64,000 nt of DNA, taken from positions 209,188,001 through 209,252,000 of the forward strand of contig JBITNC010000001.1 in the NCBI GenBank assembly GCA_050084985.1. The letters run 5' to 3'. The notes beneath the pieces were generated by a model. It did no database searches and was not told the origin of the DNA. It saw only the letters and a list, made by a program, of their open reading frames with translations. This document shows positions 1 through 11,084 of this stretch, one piece after another. A program made the translations under genes and the position numbers. This stretch comes from Nageia nagi. Lineage: Eukaryota; Pinophyta. Position 1 is the stretch's first letter, and every line of letters starts with the position of its first letter.

Positions 1-386
1 CATCATCTTGCTTAAAATGAGAAATAGAGGGATTGGAGATTTGGTATTATTTCATCATACTTTTCCTTATGAACCACTTAGCCACTTAGACCAGTGGGAT
101 GTTGGGATGAATGTATTCATGCTTGCTAAAATTGTAAATTCTCCCTCCCATCATGTGATGTAGTCCTGGATAGAAGATAACCCACTAGCACTCCTTGATT
201 TCATTCAGGACTTGGACATTAGGTTGTGGAGCTATGAAGGTAGACATTTTAGCCATCACTTGCAGTTGAAAATTAAAACTCTTTCTCTTTGTACTTTCAT
301 CCACATTATAGCTTTTCAAGATGGGAAAGAGAAGGGCCAATTTATCTTGAGTTGCTTGGGGATAAGCAATTTAGGAAGGGGAGACT
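1..386 (+). mobile_element. 3' internal end of an LTR retrotransposon entering from the left
   Basis: This stretch lies immediately upstream of the LTR that starts at 387 and should be the 3' end of that element's interior. No domain can be recognised and there is no long open frame. It ends in a purine-rich tract at about 372-386 (GGAAGGGGAG core), the position and composition of a polypurine tract that primes plus-strand synthesis. The rest of the element is outside the window, so the superfamily cannot be assigned. The alternative is that the LTR is solo and this is unrelated flank; the polypurine tract argues against that. Confidence 0.55.
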
Positions 387-778
387 TGTAATGTCCCCAA
401 ATTTGTAAAACATCCACTTTCTCTCCTCTTTGAGTGTGACATTCATGGCAAAGGAGGAGAAACCAAAAATAAATTAATTTAGTAGTATTTTATTAATATT
501 TTGCATTTATTTCTATAACCAAGGCTAAAGAGACCCTTGAGGCACTCACCCTTGGATTTTATTTAATTAATCTAGCTCAATTATTTGTAATTAATGCAAT
601 ATTAGTCTCTCATAATGGGATGTTGCATTTATGAGCCATTGATCTTGTAATTTGGCATCTCTAGGTAACCATTATGAGATGTTGGGCTTCTTGGGTCCTA
701 GATGATTTAATTTGTCATCCCAAGACACCAGAAGAGGGGCATTGCACTTTGGGTGATTCCAAGGTATGAGAGATCTTG

Positions 779-788
779 TTATAAAAGG
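779..788 (+). promoter_or_regulatory. TATA-box-like promoter element in the LTR
   Basis: The sequence TTATAAAAGG is a good match to a plant TATA box and lies about 390 bp into the LTR, the usual place for the U3/R promoter. Transcription would run rightward. Function is inferred from position only. Confidence 0.5.
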
Positions 789-937
789 AGATGGGATGCA
801 TCATTTATGGGGATGTTGGAAGATCATCAAAGTTTATCTCTTTCTAGGGGTTAGTAGCTCATGGAGTTGCAGCTTTCTAGCTAGCTTAGTGGGAGAGCTT
901 GAGCTAGTGTGGAGGAGTTCTTACCTAAGCTAGGATA

Positions 938-1033
938 GTAGCTTGAGCTAATGAGGTGGAGTTGCTAGAGTAGCTCAAGCCAGTGAGGTGGAGTTACTAG
1001 AATAGTTCAAGCTAGTGTGGTGGAACTATTCTA
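938..1033 (+). repeat. 32-bp imperfect tandem repeat inside the LTR
   Basis: Three consecutive copies start at 938, 970 and 1002. They share the core AGTGAGGTGGAGTT preceded by a GTAGCTCAAGC-like segment. A further diverged copy precedes them at about 888-924. The units differ at several positions, so the array is old or tolerant of drift. Repeats in this part of an LTR often lie in U3, but here the TATA-like box is upstream, placing them in the presumed transcribed part. Confidence 0.7.
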
Positions 1034-1322
1034 TCCCTAATCTAGATCTAACTAGTGGGGTAGATCCAAATCTAGTCAGTGTGGCCATATTCCAAATCTA
1101 GATTTAACCTACCAAATTAGTGTGAGGAGGCATGTCTTAGATCTAGACTAGCTGAATCAATGTGAGGAAGCTCATCCAACATTAGGAAGAAGAGATTGAA
1201 GAACTTGCAGGGCTAGATCATCCAAATCTACCTTATGAGGGCAAATGTCCTCCTTCTTAAGCATTTGGGTATTTTTCCTTGAGTATTGTACTTATCCATT
1301 TGGGATGTCCTAGCTCTTAAAG

Positions 1323-1328
1323 AATAAA
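1323..1328 (+). terminator. AATAAA polyadenylation signal in the LTR
   Basis: A canonical AATAAA lies downstream of the TATA-like box in the same LTR and about 165 bp before the LTR end. This fits the R/U5 boundary region. The motif is short and the DNA AT-rich, so chance occurrence is possible. Confidence 0.35.
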
Positions 1329-1745
1329 ATTCATTTCTAGCTCTATTTCTTATTCAATTTGTAGATCTGATTTGATTTGAGCTAGATAGAAAAATATAAA
1401 AATATATATAAATTCCTAAGTAGTGATATTTTAACTTTGGAATATTACACTTTAACAAAAATTGCATTTTGTGAGTTTTGGAGATATTACAATGCCTAGG
1501 TTGGGCATTAGCGTTTATTCCTTTCTTACATCCTAACCTTTTACATCTCTTTATAGTTTCCTAATATTTTATTTTTTTTCTAAAACTTATCCTTTTATAA
1601 GAGTTTTCATTAAATCAAAAAAGGTAGAATCAATTAACCTTAGATATTAAATTACTTCTTTGGTGATTCTTTTCATAGGAAGATACTTTGTTAGTGATAC
1701 ATAAGCACATGATCATTACATAAATGCTATCAATATGAGGAATCC

Positions 1746-2868
1746 CATCAAAAGGGAATTGAAATGCATTCTCCTTAACACCCTTTTATAACATTAAGGG
1801 TTTACATATTTAGGATAATTAGTTACAATATTCAAAATATTCTCTTGAATAATAATGTCCTCTCTTTAGCATTCATATTAATATGTTCTCCTTAATTTTA
1901 TGGTCAATAATTTTTTTAAATAGTAAATTTTATTTACTATTAAAATAATTTTCAAACTAATTTTAGCACCATTTAACAAACACCATTCAATTAAATATTT
2001 CAACCATCTATTACCAAATAAAACCCAATTATATACCATGATTTATGGCTACATGTAATAATGCCACTTTGCATAACAAATTCCAAGGTGGAATCAAATC
2101 CCCATTTCTTGGTGACATCTTCCTCCAACTTTATACATATTCATACTTATTCACCCCCTATATATGTAATCTATCATTAAATAACTCAAATGGGATTCTA
2201 TATTAGGTGTTATATTTTGGAAAATTACCACTTGGCATGGTGATGAATGCCCTTTTGCTAATGGCTAATTAGCATAATTCATGTGCATCAACTCACAAAA
2301 GAAGTATATAGTTCCTAATACTTTTATTAGATTCAACTTATATGTTCACCATTCTAATCCATCTTGCATACATCATTAATGCTCCTTCAATGGATTCAAC
2401 TTAACTCCAAAGTCTCCCAAATAGTGGGATTATCTAGTGGCTTTTATATTATCTAATAGATACATTGGTAAGGTAGGTCCCATCTTGAAGGTAGATACTC
2501 TATATATGTGTACTTACAAGGTGATGTGCCCTCCATTCAATTAAAAGGTTTTGATCTTTATTGAATATCAAACATGTCAATTAGGCTATCTATATTTATT
2601 TTTGGTAATTCATTGGATTTTTAAATATGGGATTTGAAATATTATTTCAAAAAACCATTGGCATTTGAAATTGAAATCTGTTACATATAAATAAATAGTA
2701 ATATTTCATTACTATTTATTAAAAATTTTAAACCTTAATAAATTACACATACAATATCAATTTTTTGAACTATCAAAGATTTCAATGAACTAACAAAGAG
2801 CTTTTCAATATTAAAGAGATTATTCATAATTTTAGAAAATTTTATTTTATGACTCTAAAATCCATTTT
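1746..2868. repeat. Long direct repeat, copy A (1.1 kb)
   Basis: This block is repeated in the same orientation at 3946-5101. Both copies begin CATCAAAAGGGAATT and end near AAATCCATTTT, with collinear similarity throughout (for example the shared GATGTGCCCTCCATTCA segment). By eye the copies are well under 90% identical. No coding capacity is apparent. The pair, separated by about 1.08 kb, could be LTRs of a short non-autonomous element, but I found no primer-binding site, polypurine tract or target duplication, so a simple old duplication is equally likely. Confidence 0.75.
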
Positions 2869-3945
2869 TTATCACTCATGCCATTTTAGAGGATTTTGTT
2901 AACACAAAAGCCTTGGGATAAAAAATAATAAGGAAAAACACATTTGTAAATCAAATTTAGATCCACCTCTTCCTAAAATTACTATCTTATTTTATCTATT
3001 TTTAGAAGCAACAACATGAATACTTAGAATACTTAGAAGTAACAACATATGATCTATTCTCAAATATAAACTCACAATCCAACTTAGGATCAACATTTTG
3101 GATTTTCTCACATAATCTAAATTTGTTAGGCATATCTGGTACATTACTTTGAATTCTTAATAATTCAATAAGGAAAAGAATTTCATTTCCATAATAACTT
3201 CCTTATTCTTCACAACTATAGAGAAGATGAATCCTTATCCTCTCCCTAGAATTCATATAGAGATAACATTATGATAGAATAGTTTCATCAAATACTAATA
3301 AAAATTATTAATTACAAAAGTAAAATTTTACCTCAACCATTCAAGCTTCCAAACCATGATTCTAATTTATTCTTCCATAATATTAGGTTCTCTTAACTCT
3401 AAAGTAGGCATAAATTCTAAATTCCAATTATACCCATTCCATTTTTTGAATAGGCTCTAATACGTTCCTAATAAAAGAACTTCTCTAGTACCAAACATGA
3501 TTTGTAAACCCTAACATAAGAGTTTACTTCAAATCTCATACTTTATTTATTTTAGTTCCTATGGAAAATAAAATAATTAATCACACAAATAAGATTGACA
3601 CACTTTTTATAATAGTTTAGTCGATGTGATCTACATCCAATAAATGGTAATTCATTACTATAGGTACCTTCATTTTATAATGCTTTTGTGCATGTTATTT
3701 TACTTTGTCCTATTTATCTTGTTAAATCTAAGTCACATGAACATTACAATATCTCTACTAAATCCATTCTTATAATATGAATCTCTTTTCAATGAGAGCC
3801 TAAAAGTATAGTTCCATGTATCTTGGTTTACATATTTAAAACTACCCTTGGTCTTCATTCCATGGCAATGATCTTATCCATTCTTATTTTTCTTATATAC
3901 CAATAATTTTTTCCATTGTTTTCTTCCCTCACATGGGATATATAT
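2869..3945. other. AT-rich spacer between the two long direct repeats
   Basis: About 1.08 kb separating the two copies. I see no coding domain, no primer-binding site next to copy A and no polypurine tract before copy B; the sequence before copy B is instead pyrimidine-rich. The stretch has scattered AT-rich direct similarities, such as repeated TACTTAGAA words near 3010-3040, but nothing that identifies its origin. Confidence 0.5.
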
Positions 3946-5101
3946 CATCAAAAGGGAATTACCAATACATTCTTCTTAACAACCTTTTATAACATTAAGT
4001 ATTTACATATTTCGAAGAATTACTTACAATATTTGTAATATTCTCTCAAATAATAATATCATATCTTTAGCATTTATATCAATATGCTCTCCCTAAGTTT
4101 ATGGTCAATATTTTAATCTAATAGTAAATTTTATTTACTATTAAAATACTTGTCAAACTAATTTTATCACTATTTAACAAACACCATTCAATTAAATATT
4201 CTAACCACATATTGCCAAATAAAACCCAATTGTATACCATTATGGATAGTTACTTACAAAAATGATACTTTGCATAGTATATTCCAAGTTAGGGGGAATC
4301 AAATCCCCATTTACTAGTTCCATGCTCCTCCAACATTATGTAGCTTTATATCTATTCACCCCCCATGAATACAACATATCATTGAATGACTTACTTAAGA
4401 TTCTATATTGGATGTTTTATTTTCAAAAATTTCCATTTGGTATGATGTTGAATTCCCTTTGATCCATAACTAACTAAATTAATTCATGTGCATCAACTTA
4501 TAAAATAAGGCTATATTTCTAAGCACCTTGACAAGATACAACTTATATGTTTATCATTCCAATCCATTGCCCATACACCATTCATTCTTCTTTATTAGCT
4601 TCAACTTAACTCCATAGTCTTGTAAATGATGTTCATTCATATGATGGTTTCTTTAATGTGTACATTAGTTAGTAGCTTCCATATGCTCAAATAGATATGC
4701 TGGTAAAGTAGGTCCTATCTCTAAGGAAGATACTCTATGTATGTGGACTTACAAGGTGATGTGCCCTCCATTCATTTAAAATGTTTTTACCTTTGTTGAC
4801 CACCAAGCATGTTAACTAGGCTTCCCATATTTATTTTTAGTACTTATTTGGATTTTTAAATATTATATTAAATATTATTTCTAATAACCTCTAGCATTTG
4901 AAATTAAAATCTTTTTTAAATAAATAAATAGTAATCTTTATTACTATTTATTAAAAATTTCAAACCTCAAAAAATTGCACATATGATATCAGATATTTGA
5001 ACCATTGAAGATGTCAAGGAGCTAGTAAAGAGCTTTTTAATCTTTAAGATATTATTCAAAACTTTTAGAAACTTTTATTTTATAAATTTGAAATCCATTT
5101 T
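3946..5101. repeat. Long direct repeat, copy B (1.15 kb)
   Basis: Second copy of the block at 1746-2868, same orientation, offset 2200 bp. It holds a short open frame at 4262-4462 with no recognisable domain and no open counterpart in copy A, so I do not treat it as a gene. Its right edge dissolves into unrelated sequence after about 5101. Confidence 0.75.
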
Positions 5102-5885
5102 AGATCAATCCAAGAGAGCAAGGATGATTAGTAATATCTTATTATCAAGGTTTGAGGGATTTTTCTTAGATAGGTATGCTTAAAACTTATATTTGGTAAA
5201 ATATTGATTTAATTTTAACCTCATTTTGCTAAATTTACCTAGTTTTCATTATGTAGGATTATTATTTTAGAAAAAGAGAATGATATATCCTATCATCTTC
5301 ACCACAATTATATCTCTACTCATGTGGTAGGCTTCTACAAACTTTTCCAATCATTTTTGGATGAAAATTTCCAAGTTTGGTGGGGTTTATGTTAGGAATT
5401 GATTAGATGCCCTAAGGTTAGGGTAAACAAGGTTAGGGCTTATTTGGTTCTAGTGTTATGGGTATCAATTTTTGTTAAATTCATGAATTCAAATTATGGT
5501 AAGATTAAAGGTAATTTTTCTCTAAGTTTTTTTTATTCAAATTAGCCACAAGAAGCTTAGTGTGGGTGTTGGTGTGAGCATCAATGCTATTGTAATAGAT
5601 AGGATACCATTTTGCATTTAGGGTATTGGTGCAATCATAATGTATTTTATTTATTTTCATTAATAAAATAAAATTTTTCTTTCCAACATTTTCACAAATG
5701 AAATATTATACTAATGCATACCTTTGCATTTTTGATGTAGTGCTGATAATTTCTTATGGAATCTGAGTTGATGTTGAAGATATGAAAGAAGTATCAAGTT
5801 TGATGATACAATTTGATAGGTAAGGAGTTATTATTTTTTTTATAATGTTAGTATGTGATACTTATTACATACCCCTTATATTCAT
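5102..5885. other. No gene recognised; lead-in to the PMD pseudogene
   Basis: AT-rich sequence with no domain I can identify. It contains the phrase AGTGTGGGTGTTGGTGTGA near 5560, and similar phrases recur near 8200, 8470, 20440 and 42140. This suggests remnants of one dispersed repeat family, but I could not define its limits. Confidence 0.4.
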
Positions 5886-7500
5886 ATGGATAAGGAGTTA
5901 CTCACAATGCTCATGGAGAGATGGTATGAAAATATCAATACATTTCACTTGCCAACCAAGTAGATCACTATTATCCCTAAAGATATGCATAGGGTCTTAC
6001 ATATATGAGTGAACAAATAGCCCATTTATAGGGAGGAATGTATGAGTGATAACAAATACAAGGCTTTTGTAAAGTGGCTCATGGGTTGGAGGAATACAAT
6101 GAAGGAAAAAGGGTGCTTATATTCATCATGTATTGTGGGAAAATATCTAGAGAATGAAATAAGTTTGGATGATTATGGTAGCATCTATATATAATATTAT
6201 CTATCTATATAAGAATCATGAAGTTTTTCATCTAAAATTGATCCATATTATTTACCACATGACCTAAGATGTATGTTATTTATGGACCTCATATATCATT
6301 TATCAATGTCTCATGACCTTCATTACTCATTACTTATTATTGGAATGTTGTATGTATAAGCACATTAATGTGGTTTGACCAAGGGAACTACCTATACCTA
6401 GAGAATAAATGAACTACCCTACTTCATTCCTATGGGATAGGAATAGCAAGATCACATGATTTATTAAAAATGTAGAGGTGTAATGAAATATCATGGATGA
6501 TCTCATAAATTGTGAGCAATTTATTTTGAAATTTTAGTTATATGCTTTTATTTGATTTAAATCTTGGTTACATATTAATCATGTTCTATGGGTTGATGTT
6601 ATAGAGGATGTGATATATAACTCCTATATAACTCTTTCAAATTGGAACAATAAGTCAAAACGAGAATTAAGTTGGTAGAGATCCCTAAGGGGATACCATG
6701 GTGGAAAAGTGATTAAAATTAATGGAATGAGGTCATAAGTTTTAGTTGCCTTAATGGATCCCTAATGGTGTTATATGGCTATAGTTTAGATGTATTTTAA
6801 TTGTATTGTAATTAGTTTTGGGACTTAAGTAAACACCCTCATGTAAAGAGTCTCACCTAAATGGTAGAAATACCATTTGATTTACCCTAATACATGTTTA
6901 TTATAGGATTAGCATGGATTTGAGAGGATTAGTGGCTCCAAATAACATTATTGTTAAAAAAAAAACTAGGTTAGTAGAGAACCTCATGTTATTTAAAAAT
7001 AAGGAAAACATTCATTGAACCCTATATATCTAAGTGAGTATTGAAGAAATTTGGTAAAAGGAAAGGCATTCCTCCTAAATGTAAGTTTATAATGAGAGCT
7101 AGGATATATAGGGAAAATAAAACTAATTGGTATGATACCCCTTTGAAATGGATGTAGGATTGGGGCATTCCCCAAGACCATGGATCGAGTAGTGAAATGG
7201 ATGAGGAGGAAGAGGCACCTAATGGTCCTTAATTTTACTAGGAGTAATTTACATGGTGTTTTAGGGTGATACCAAATCATTTAGGAATCTATGCATTATA
7301 AGTAGTCACAAAAGCTTATGACAGTGAGGTGGAATAGGAAGGAGAATAGGATTAATAAGAAGAAGAGGTGGAAGAAGAGGATGATAAGGATGAATACCAA
7401 TAGGTTCACATGGATGTATATAGGAATGTGCCCTAGTATGAGATATAATATGGGTGGGGTGAGGTTTGAATAGGTATCCCAATATCTAAATCTCAAAAAT
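5886..7500 (+). pseudogene. Plant mobile domain (PMD, aminotransferase-like) protein pseudogene
   Basis: From an ATG at 5886 the frame reads MDKELLTMLMERW, then NTFHLPT and PIYREECMS. This is the characteristic start of the plant mobile domain (LLxxLxERWxxxxxTFHLPxGExTITxxD). Around 6342-6480 a second block reads HINVV, PRELPIPRE and SFLWDRNSK, matching the domain's YEHIxxxRP-like segment. Near 7038 VLKKFGKRKGIPP matches the VLRQFGxRQxIPP motif. An acidic Glu-rich tail follows at about 7180-7400. TAG, TGA and frame changes interrupt the gene, several where Arg, Gln or Gly would be expected. PMDs occur in plant host proteins (MAIN family) and inside transposons; no other transposon gene is visible here, so which kind this was is open. 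Confidence 0.68.
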
Positions 7501-8663
7501 AACTTGTAAATAAACTTAGTAGGTACTCAAATATACTAACATACATGTTTTATTTGCATCATATATCAAATAAAACTAGACCTAGATTTTTAGAAGGCTA
7601 TAAGAAACACTATGGAGGATGAGCTAGCAACATTGAGATGAAAAATAGAAAGAAAAAAAAAATAGATAAAAAGCCTAAAGGTAAAGGTGGTTTCCTTGGA
7701 TAAATCTTGATAAATATTACTAAAAATAACTTCCTAGGGATGATAAACCATGTACTAGCTCATAAAAAGTAAATTAAAACCCTAAAATATAAGAAGGCTT
7801 AGTTACAAAAATAACTTGTAGCTTTTGAGGAGCATACTATGATAAAGAGACCTATCCCTAGTAGGAAAATGTATAGGTTTAGGATTACATAGTCATCATA
7901 GTACCACCAATAGTGTTAATATGGGAAATGGATGTATATGATTACTATGTTGGTGGTATAAGACATTATCTCACAATTTTTGAGATATATATAATTGATA
8001 TATATTTGATTTGGTCAATTTTGAATGAATGAACATATGGGTTGTTTAATTTTATTAAGTGCTATGGTATAAATATGAAATGATGGTATATTCATATTTT
8101 AGCTATATCATAGGTGCTAATGTTCTATGATTTGAAGCAAAACCCAAATTTTCATATGAAAAGGGCCATAATTTTTTTAAAAATAACCCTAAATGATACT
8201 AGTGTGGGTGCTAGGTATTTTGAGGAGTTAGGTGTCAAACTTTGATTGGTTCACCTAAGCTTGCTGAATGTTGCCTAAAATTCATGAAATCAACCTAAAA
8301 TTCAACCTTATATAAGAATGTGAATTATTTGGAAAAATGTGTACATGTAGTTTAGGACAATTAAGGTTTTATTAATCAATTTAATTTACAACCTAAGGTA
8401 ACCTAATAGCCATAGTGGTCCTAAAACATAAATACTATGCTCAAAACTCCTAAGGGGACCTAGTGTGGATGTTGGTGTAACATATGAAAAATATGATAGA
8501 AAATTTGAACAAAATTGTTAAGAAATACATGTATAAGTTTTTCTTGAGAAATAATATAATAACAAAACAAAAAGTGAAAAATTGATACTACAACATAGTA
8601 AACCTACTCATTGAACTAATTATTTTTTGCAAAACTAAAATAAGATTAGTGCAAGTGTAAATA
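7501..8663. other. Degenerate sequence between PMD pseudogene and short LTR element
   Basis: The first few hundred bases may still hold the 3' end of the PMD pseudogene, since Lys/Arg-rich readable stretches run to about 7680. Beyond that I see no domain. Two copies of a TAGTGTGGGTGCTAGG-like phrase at about 8200 and 8460 hint at an old dispersed repeat. Confidence 0.4.
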
Positions 8664-8966
8664 TGTTATGACCCCATAACATGTATTAGTAATAGTAATG
8701 GTGTTTAGGTCATAAAAAGTATTAGGAATAGTACTTGTGTTTAGTCCCATATGTACTATGCATTGATTTACTTATGTTGTAAAAGCTATTTATAGGGGGT
8801 TTCCATATTATTGAAAAGAAAATAAGAATGAGTCAATTTTTATGTGATAAGTGATTCTCAAAGAGGTGCCCCCTTCAAAGTGGCACAAGCAATTCATTAG
8901 TGTAAGATTAGTATATTTTTATAGGAGTAATCCATAATATGATTATCATCCATTAGTATCTTAACA
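8664..8966 (+). repeat. Left LTR of the short element
   Basis: Starts TGTTATGACCCC and ends TCTTAACA (TG...CA). It aligns over its length with 10787-11078, including AATAGTACTTGTGTTTAG, AGTCAATTTTTATGTGA and the terminal ATCTTAACA. Confidence 0.82.
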
Positions 8967-8968
8967 TA

Positions 8969-8980
8969 AGGTATCAGAGC
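8969..8980 (+). other. Primer-binding site, initiator tRNA-Met type
   Basis: AGGTATCAGAGC, two bases after the LTR, differs at one position from TGGTATCAGAGC, the complement of the plant initiator tRNA-Met 3' end used by many plant LTR elements. It fixes the element's orientation as plus. Confidence 0.8.
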
Positions 8981-8999
8981 TTCAATTTTGGCTCTTGTA

Positions 9000-10013
9000 G
9001 GTAGTTTTATTTCTAGTGTGAGTGGTTTTTTATTATCTATGAGCAATTTTGTTTGTTGAGTGATTTTGGATTTTTGAGTAGTTTTAGTTGTATGGATGAA
9101 TTTGTGTAGTGTAGGCCCATTTTTGGTAGATTTATGATATGTATGGTTTTTAGTATTTTGGAGTGAGTTATTTTATTGTGTGGGTGGATTTATATTATGG
9201 AATGGTTTTGAAGGCATGCTATATAGATCAAGGAGATCTGGAGCAGAAGCTTGTGAGTGAAAGTAGATCCAAGCAAAGAATGCATGTGTAGTAGTTTTAT
9301 TGGTAGAAGAAATCTTAAGAGGATTTGAGACTATGCATGGATGTTTGGAAGAAAATCCCATGAAATGAATGGAAAGGGTGTCTAGATCTAGTTTACAAGG
9401 GTGAATACAACATTATGTTTGATGATTATTGACTAATATGGAATCAATAATAGTGTAGAGATAAGGTAGAACATGGATGTAAGGAATGAAAATGGCTCAA
9501 TTAAAAGGAGCAATGGATGATGTACAAGCAAGTGCAATTTTTATGGAAGGAATAATGCATAGGAGAAATTTATCATGGTTTATCAAGGAGGAGCAATGGT
9601 GAGAAAGGATGCAAAAGAAGGGGTGAATAGAGAAAACCCTTCAACAACATGGAAGCCAAGCCTCAGAGAGAAGTGGGAGGCCTATATGTATGAGTGGTTT
9701 GGAGGGTAAAATAAGGGTCCATAAGGAAAGGAGGGGAAGATACAAAATTTTGAAAAAAAATCCCCCTTTCTTACTTTTCTTATATTTATAACCCTTTTAT
9801 TAAACTAAACTAGCTTGAAAAATCTTAAAAACTCCCTGGTTAAGCTAAGCATAGGTATCACACTATTTAGAGGGGTGACCTTTTGGGAAATCCTAATATT
9901 TCACCATTTTTTTTCATTTTTTTCAATTTATTATAAAGAGGTCCTTTTTGAGGTTATGAACAAGACCTATTAGATACTTTAATTTAGGATATTTAGATTA
10001 GTTAAAAAAAAAT
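9000..10013 (+). other. Interior of the short LTR element, 5' part, no domain recognised
   Basis: About 1 kb between the primer-binding site and the gag-like segment. It is GA-rich between about 9480 and 9740 and could be a decayed leader or gag N-terminus. Plus-strand readable stretches are broken and match nothing I recognise. A minus-strand frame at 9173-9361 is antisense to the element and is not treated as a gene. Confidence 0.4.
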
Positions 10014-10247
10014 ATGATGATGGATACTATTACTCTACCATTTCATACTGATTTTATGCATAATTATATTGAAAATTTTGAGGATTTTTGTAATGAATAT
10101 ATGATGGATGAAAAACTAGGCCTTCATTTATTCACCAATGGCTTAAGGGTAGAATTAAAAAAGAATGTAGTCATTTTTAATCCACCAAATTTGATAGATG
10201 CATATTCATTAGCCAAGTTAGCAGAGGCTATACTTGCATATCCATAA
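10014..10247 (+). pseudogene. gag: Ty3/gypsy gag-like fragment (77 codons)
   Basis: The open stretch contains TNGLRVELKKNVVIFNPPNL followed by DAYSLAKLAEAIL. This resembles the C-terminal part of the retrotransposon gag domain, where FxxGLRxxI, then a Pro-containing stretch and EAxxLAxxxE are usual. Gag forms the virus-like particle in the cytoplasm. The fragment ends at a TAA where the family would continue into a nucleic-acid-binding region; no zinc knuckle follows. Acidic readable stretches continue to about 10430. No pol domain lies between here and the right LTR. Confidence 0.6.
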
Positions 10248-10772
10248 CCTATTATGGTTCATGAGAACATCCATGTGGAGCTAATGGAACCTATTATAGA
10301 GTGTGAGTACATTCCTCTCATTTATCTCATTATAGATAGTGTCAAACTAATGGACCCCAATGAAGAGTATGAGGCCCTTCCTCCACCTTATATCCATATT
10401 GATGATGTGGCTTCCAAGAGTTAAATTATATTGGTGTAGGTTATAGAGTGTAAGGATATTCTTATCACTTACATTACTATGGGTAATCTTGAATTGCATG
10501 TTTATTTTGAGCACCCACCATAGGATTATTTAGTGCAAAATTAGTAGCATGGTGGATTATTTTGGATATTTCTTTTTGTTTCCCTCATCAACATCAGCAT
10601 CATCCTTGTTGGAGTGGAGTTTTGATACATGGATGGGCTAATGTTCAACTTTAGTGCATTATTAGCTACTATGGACAAGTTAGACTCCTTGGTTCCCTCT
10701 TATCTTTGTTATTCATGGATAGATTATATATTTACTTTATATTTTTGGCAAACTTTGAGGTCAAAGCTTATC

Positions 10773-10786
10773 GAAGGGGGTAAGAA
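10773..10786 (+). other. Polypurine tract of the short LTR element
   Basis: GAAGGGGGTAAGAA, interrupted by one T, directly abuts the right LTR. This is where plus-strand DNA synthesis would be primed. Confidence 0.65.
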
Positions 10787-11078
10787 TATTATGACTCCCC
10801 TTTGTAGATTAGGTGTGTGGTGTGTAGAAGCTTTGAGGAATAGTACTTATGTTTAGTCCCATATGCACTATGCATTTGGTTACTTATGTTTTAAAAGCTA
10901 TTTATCAAGGGTTTCCATTTTATTTAAAAGAAAATAAGAATGAGTCAATTTTTATGTGAGAAGTGATTCTTAATGAGGTTCCCCCCTCAAAGAAACACAA
11001 GTGATTCATTAGTGTAGGATTAGTTTATCTTTATAGAAGTAAGACATAAATTGATTATGATTTGTTAGGATCTTAACA
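10787..11078 (+). repeat. Right LTR of the short element
   Basis: Starts TATTATGACTCCCC where the left copy has TGTTATGACCCC, so the terminal TG has become TA. It ends ATCTTAACA, like the left copy. Small indels and many transitions separate the two. Confidence 0.8.
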
Positions 11079-11084
11079 TAATAT

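Larger units (their letters stand above)
387..1491 (+). repeat. LTR (1.1 kb), probably the 3' LTR of the left-hand element
   Basis: The block begins TGTAATGTCCCC and ends GATATTACA, so its ends form the short inverted repeat TGTAAT...ATTACA with canonical TG...CA termini. A purine tract abuts the start. Inside are a TATA-like box and an AATAAA signal about 540 bp downstream, consistent with a U3-R-U5 order on the plus strand. An imperfect 32-bp repeat sits in the middle. I see no CpG in the whole LTR. The partner LTR and the upstream target duplication lie outside the window, so the assignment rests on termini, polypurine tract and internal signals only. Confidence 0.72.
8664..11078 (+). mobile_element. 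Short non-autonomous LTR retrotransposon with gag-like segment only
   Basis: Two direct LTRs (8664-8966 and 10787-11078) enclose about 1.8 kb. A primer-binding site matching initiator tRNA-Met follows the left LTR, and a purine tract precedes the right one. Flanking pentamers AAATA and TAATA differ at one base and may be a decayed target duplication. The interior has one gag-like segment but no protease, RT or integrase, so the element would have depended on another for mobilisation. By eye the LTRs are about 80% identical, implying great age. Confidence 0.8.

Noticed and set aside
4262-4462. 66-codon frame in direct repeat copy B
   Set aside because: The matching part of copy A is not open, so it is not conserved between copies.
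6993-7496. Two minus-strand open frames (6993-7280 and 7296-7496)
   Set aside because: They are antisense shadows of the plus-strand PMD pseudogene's last motif and acidic tail.
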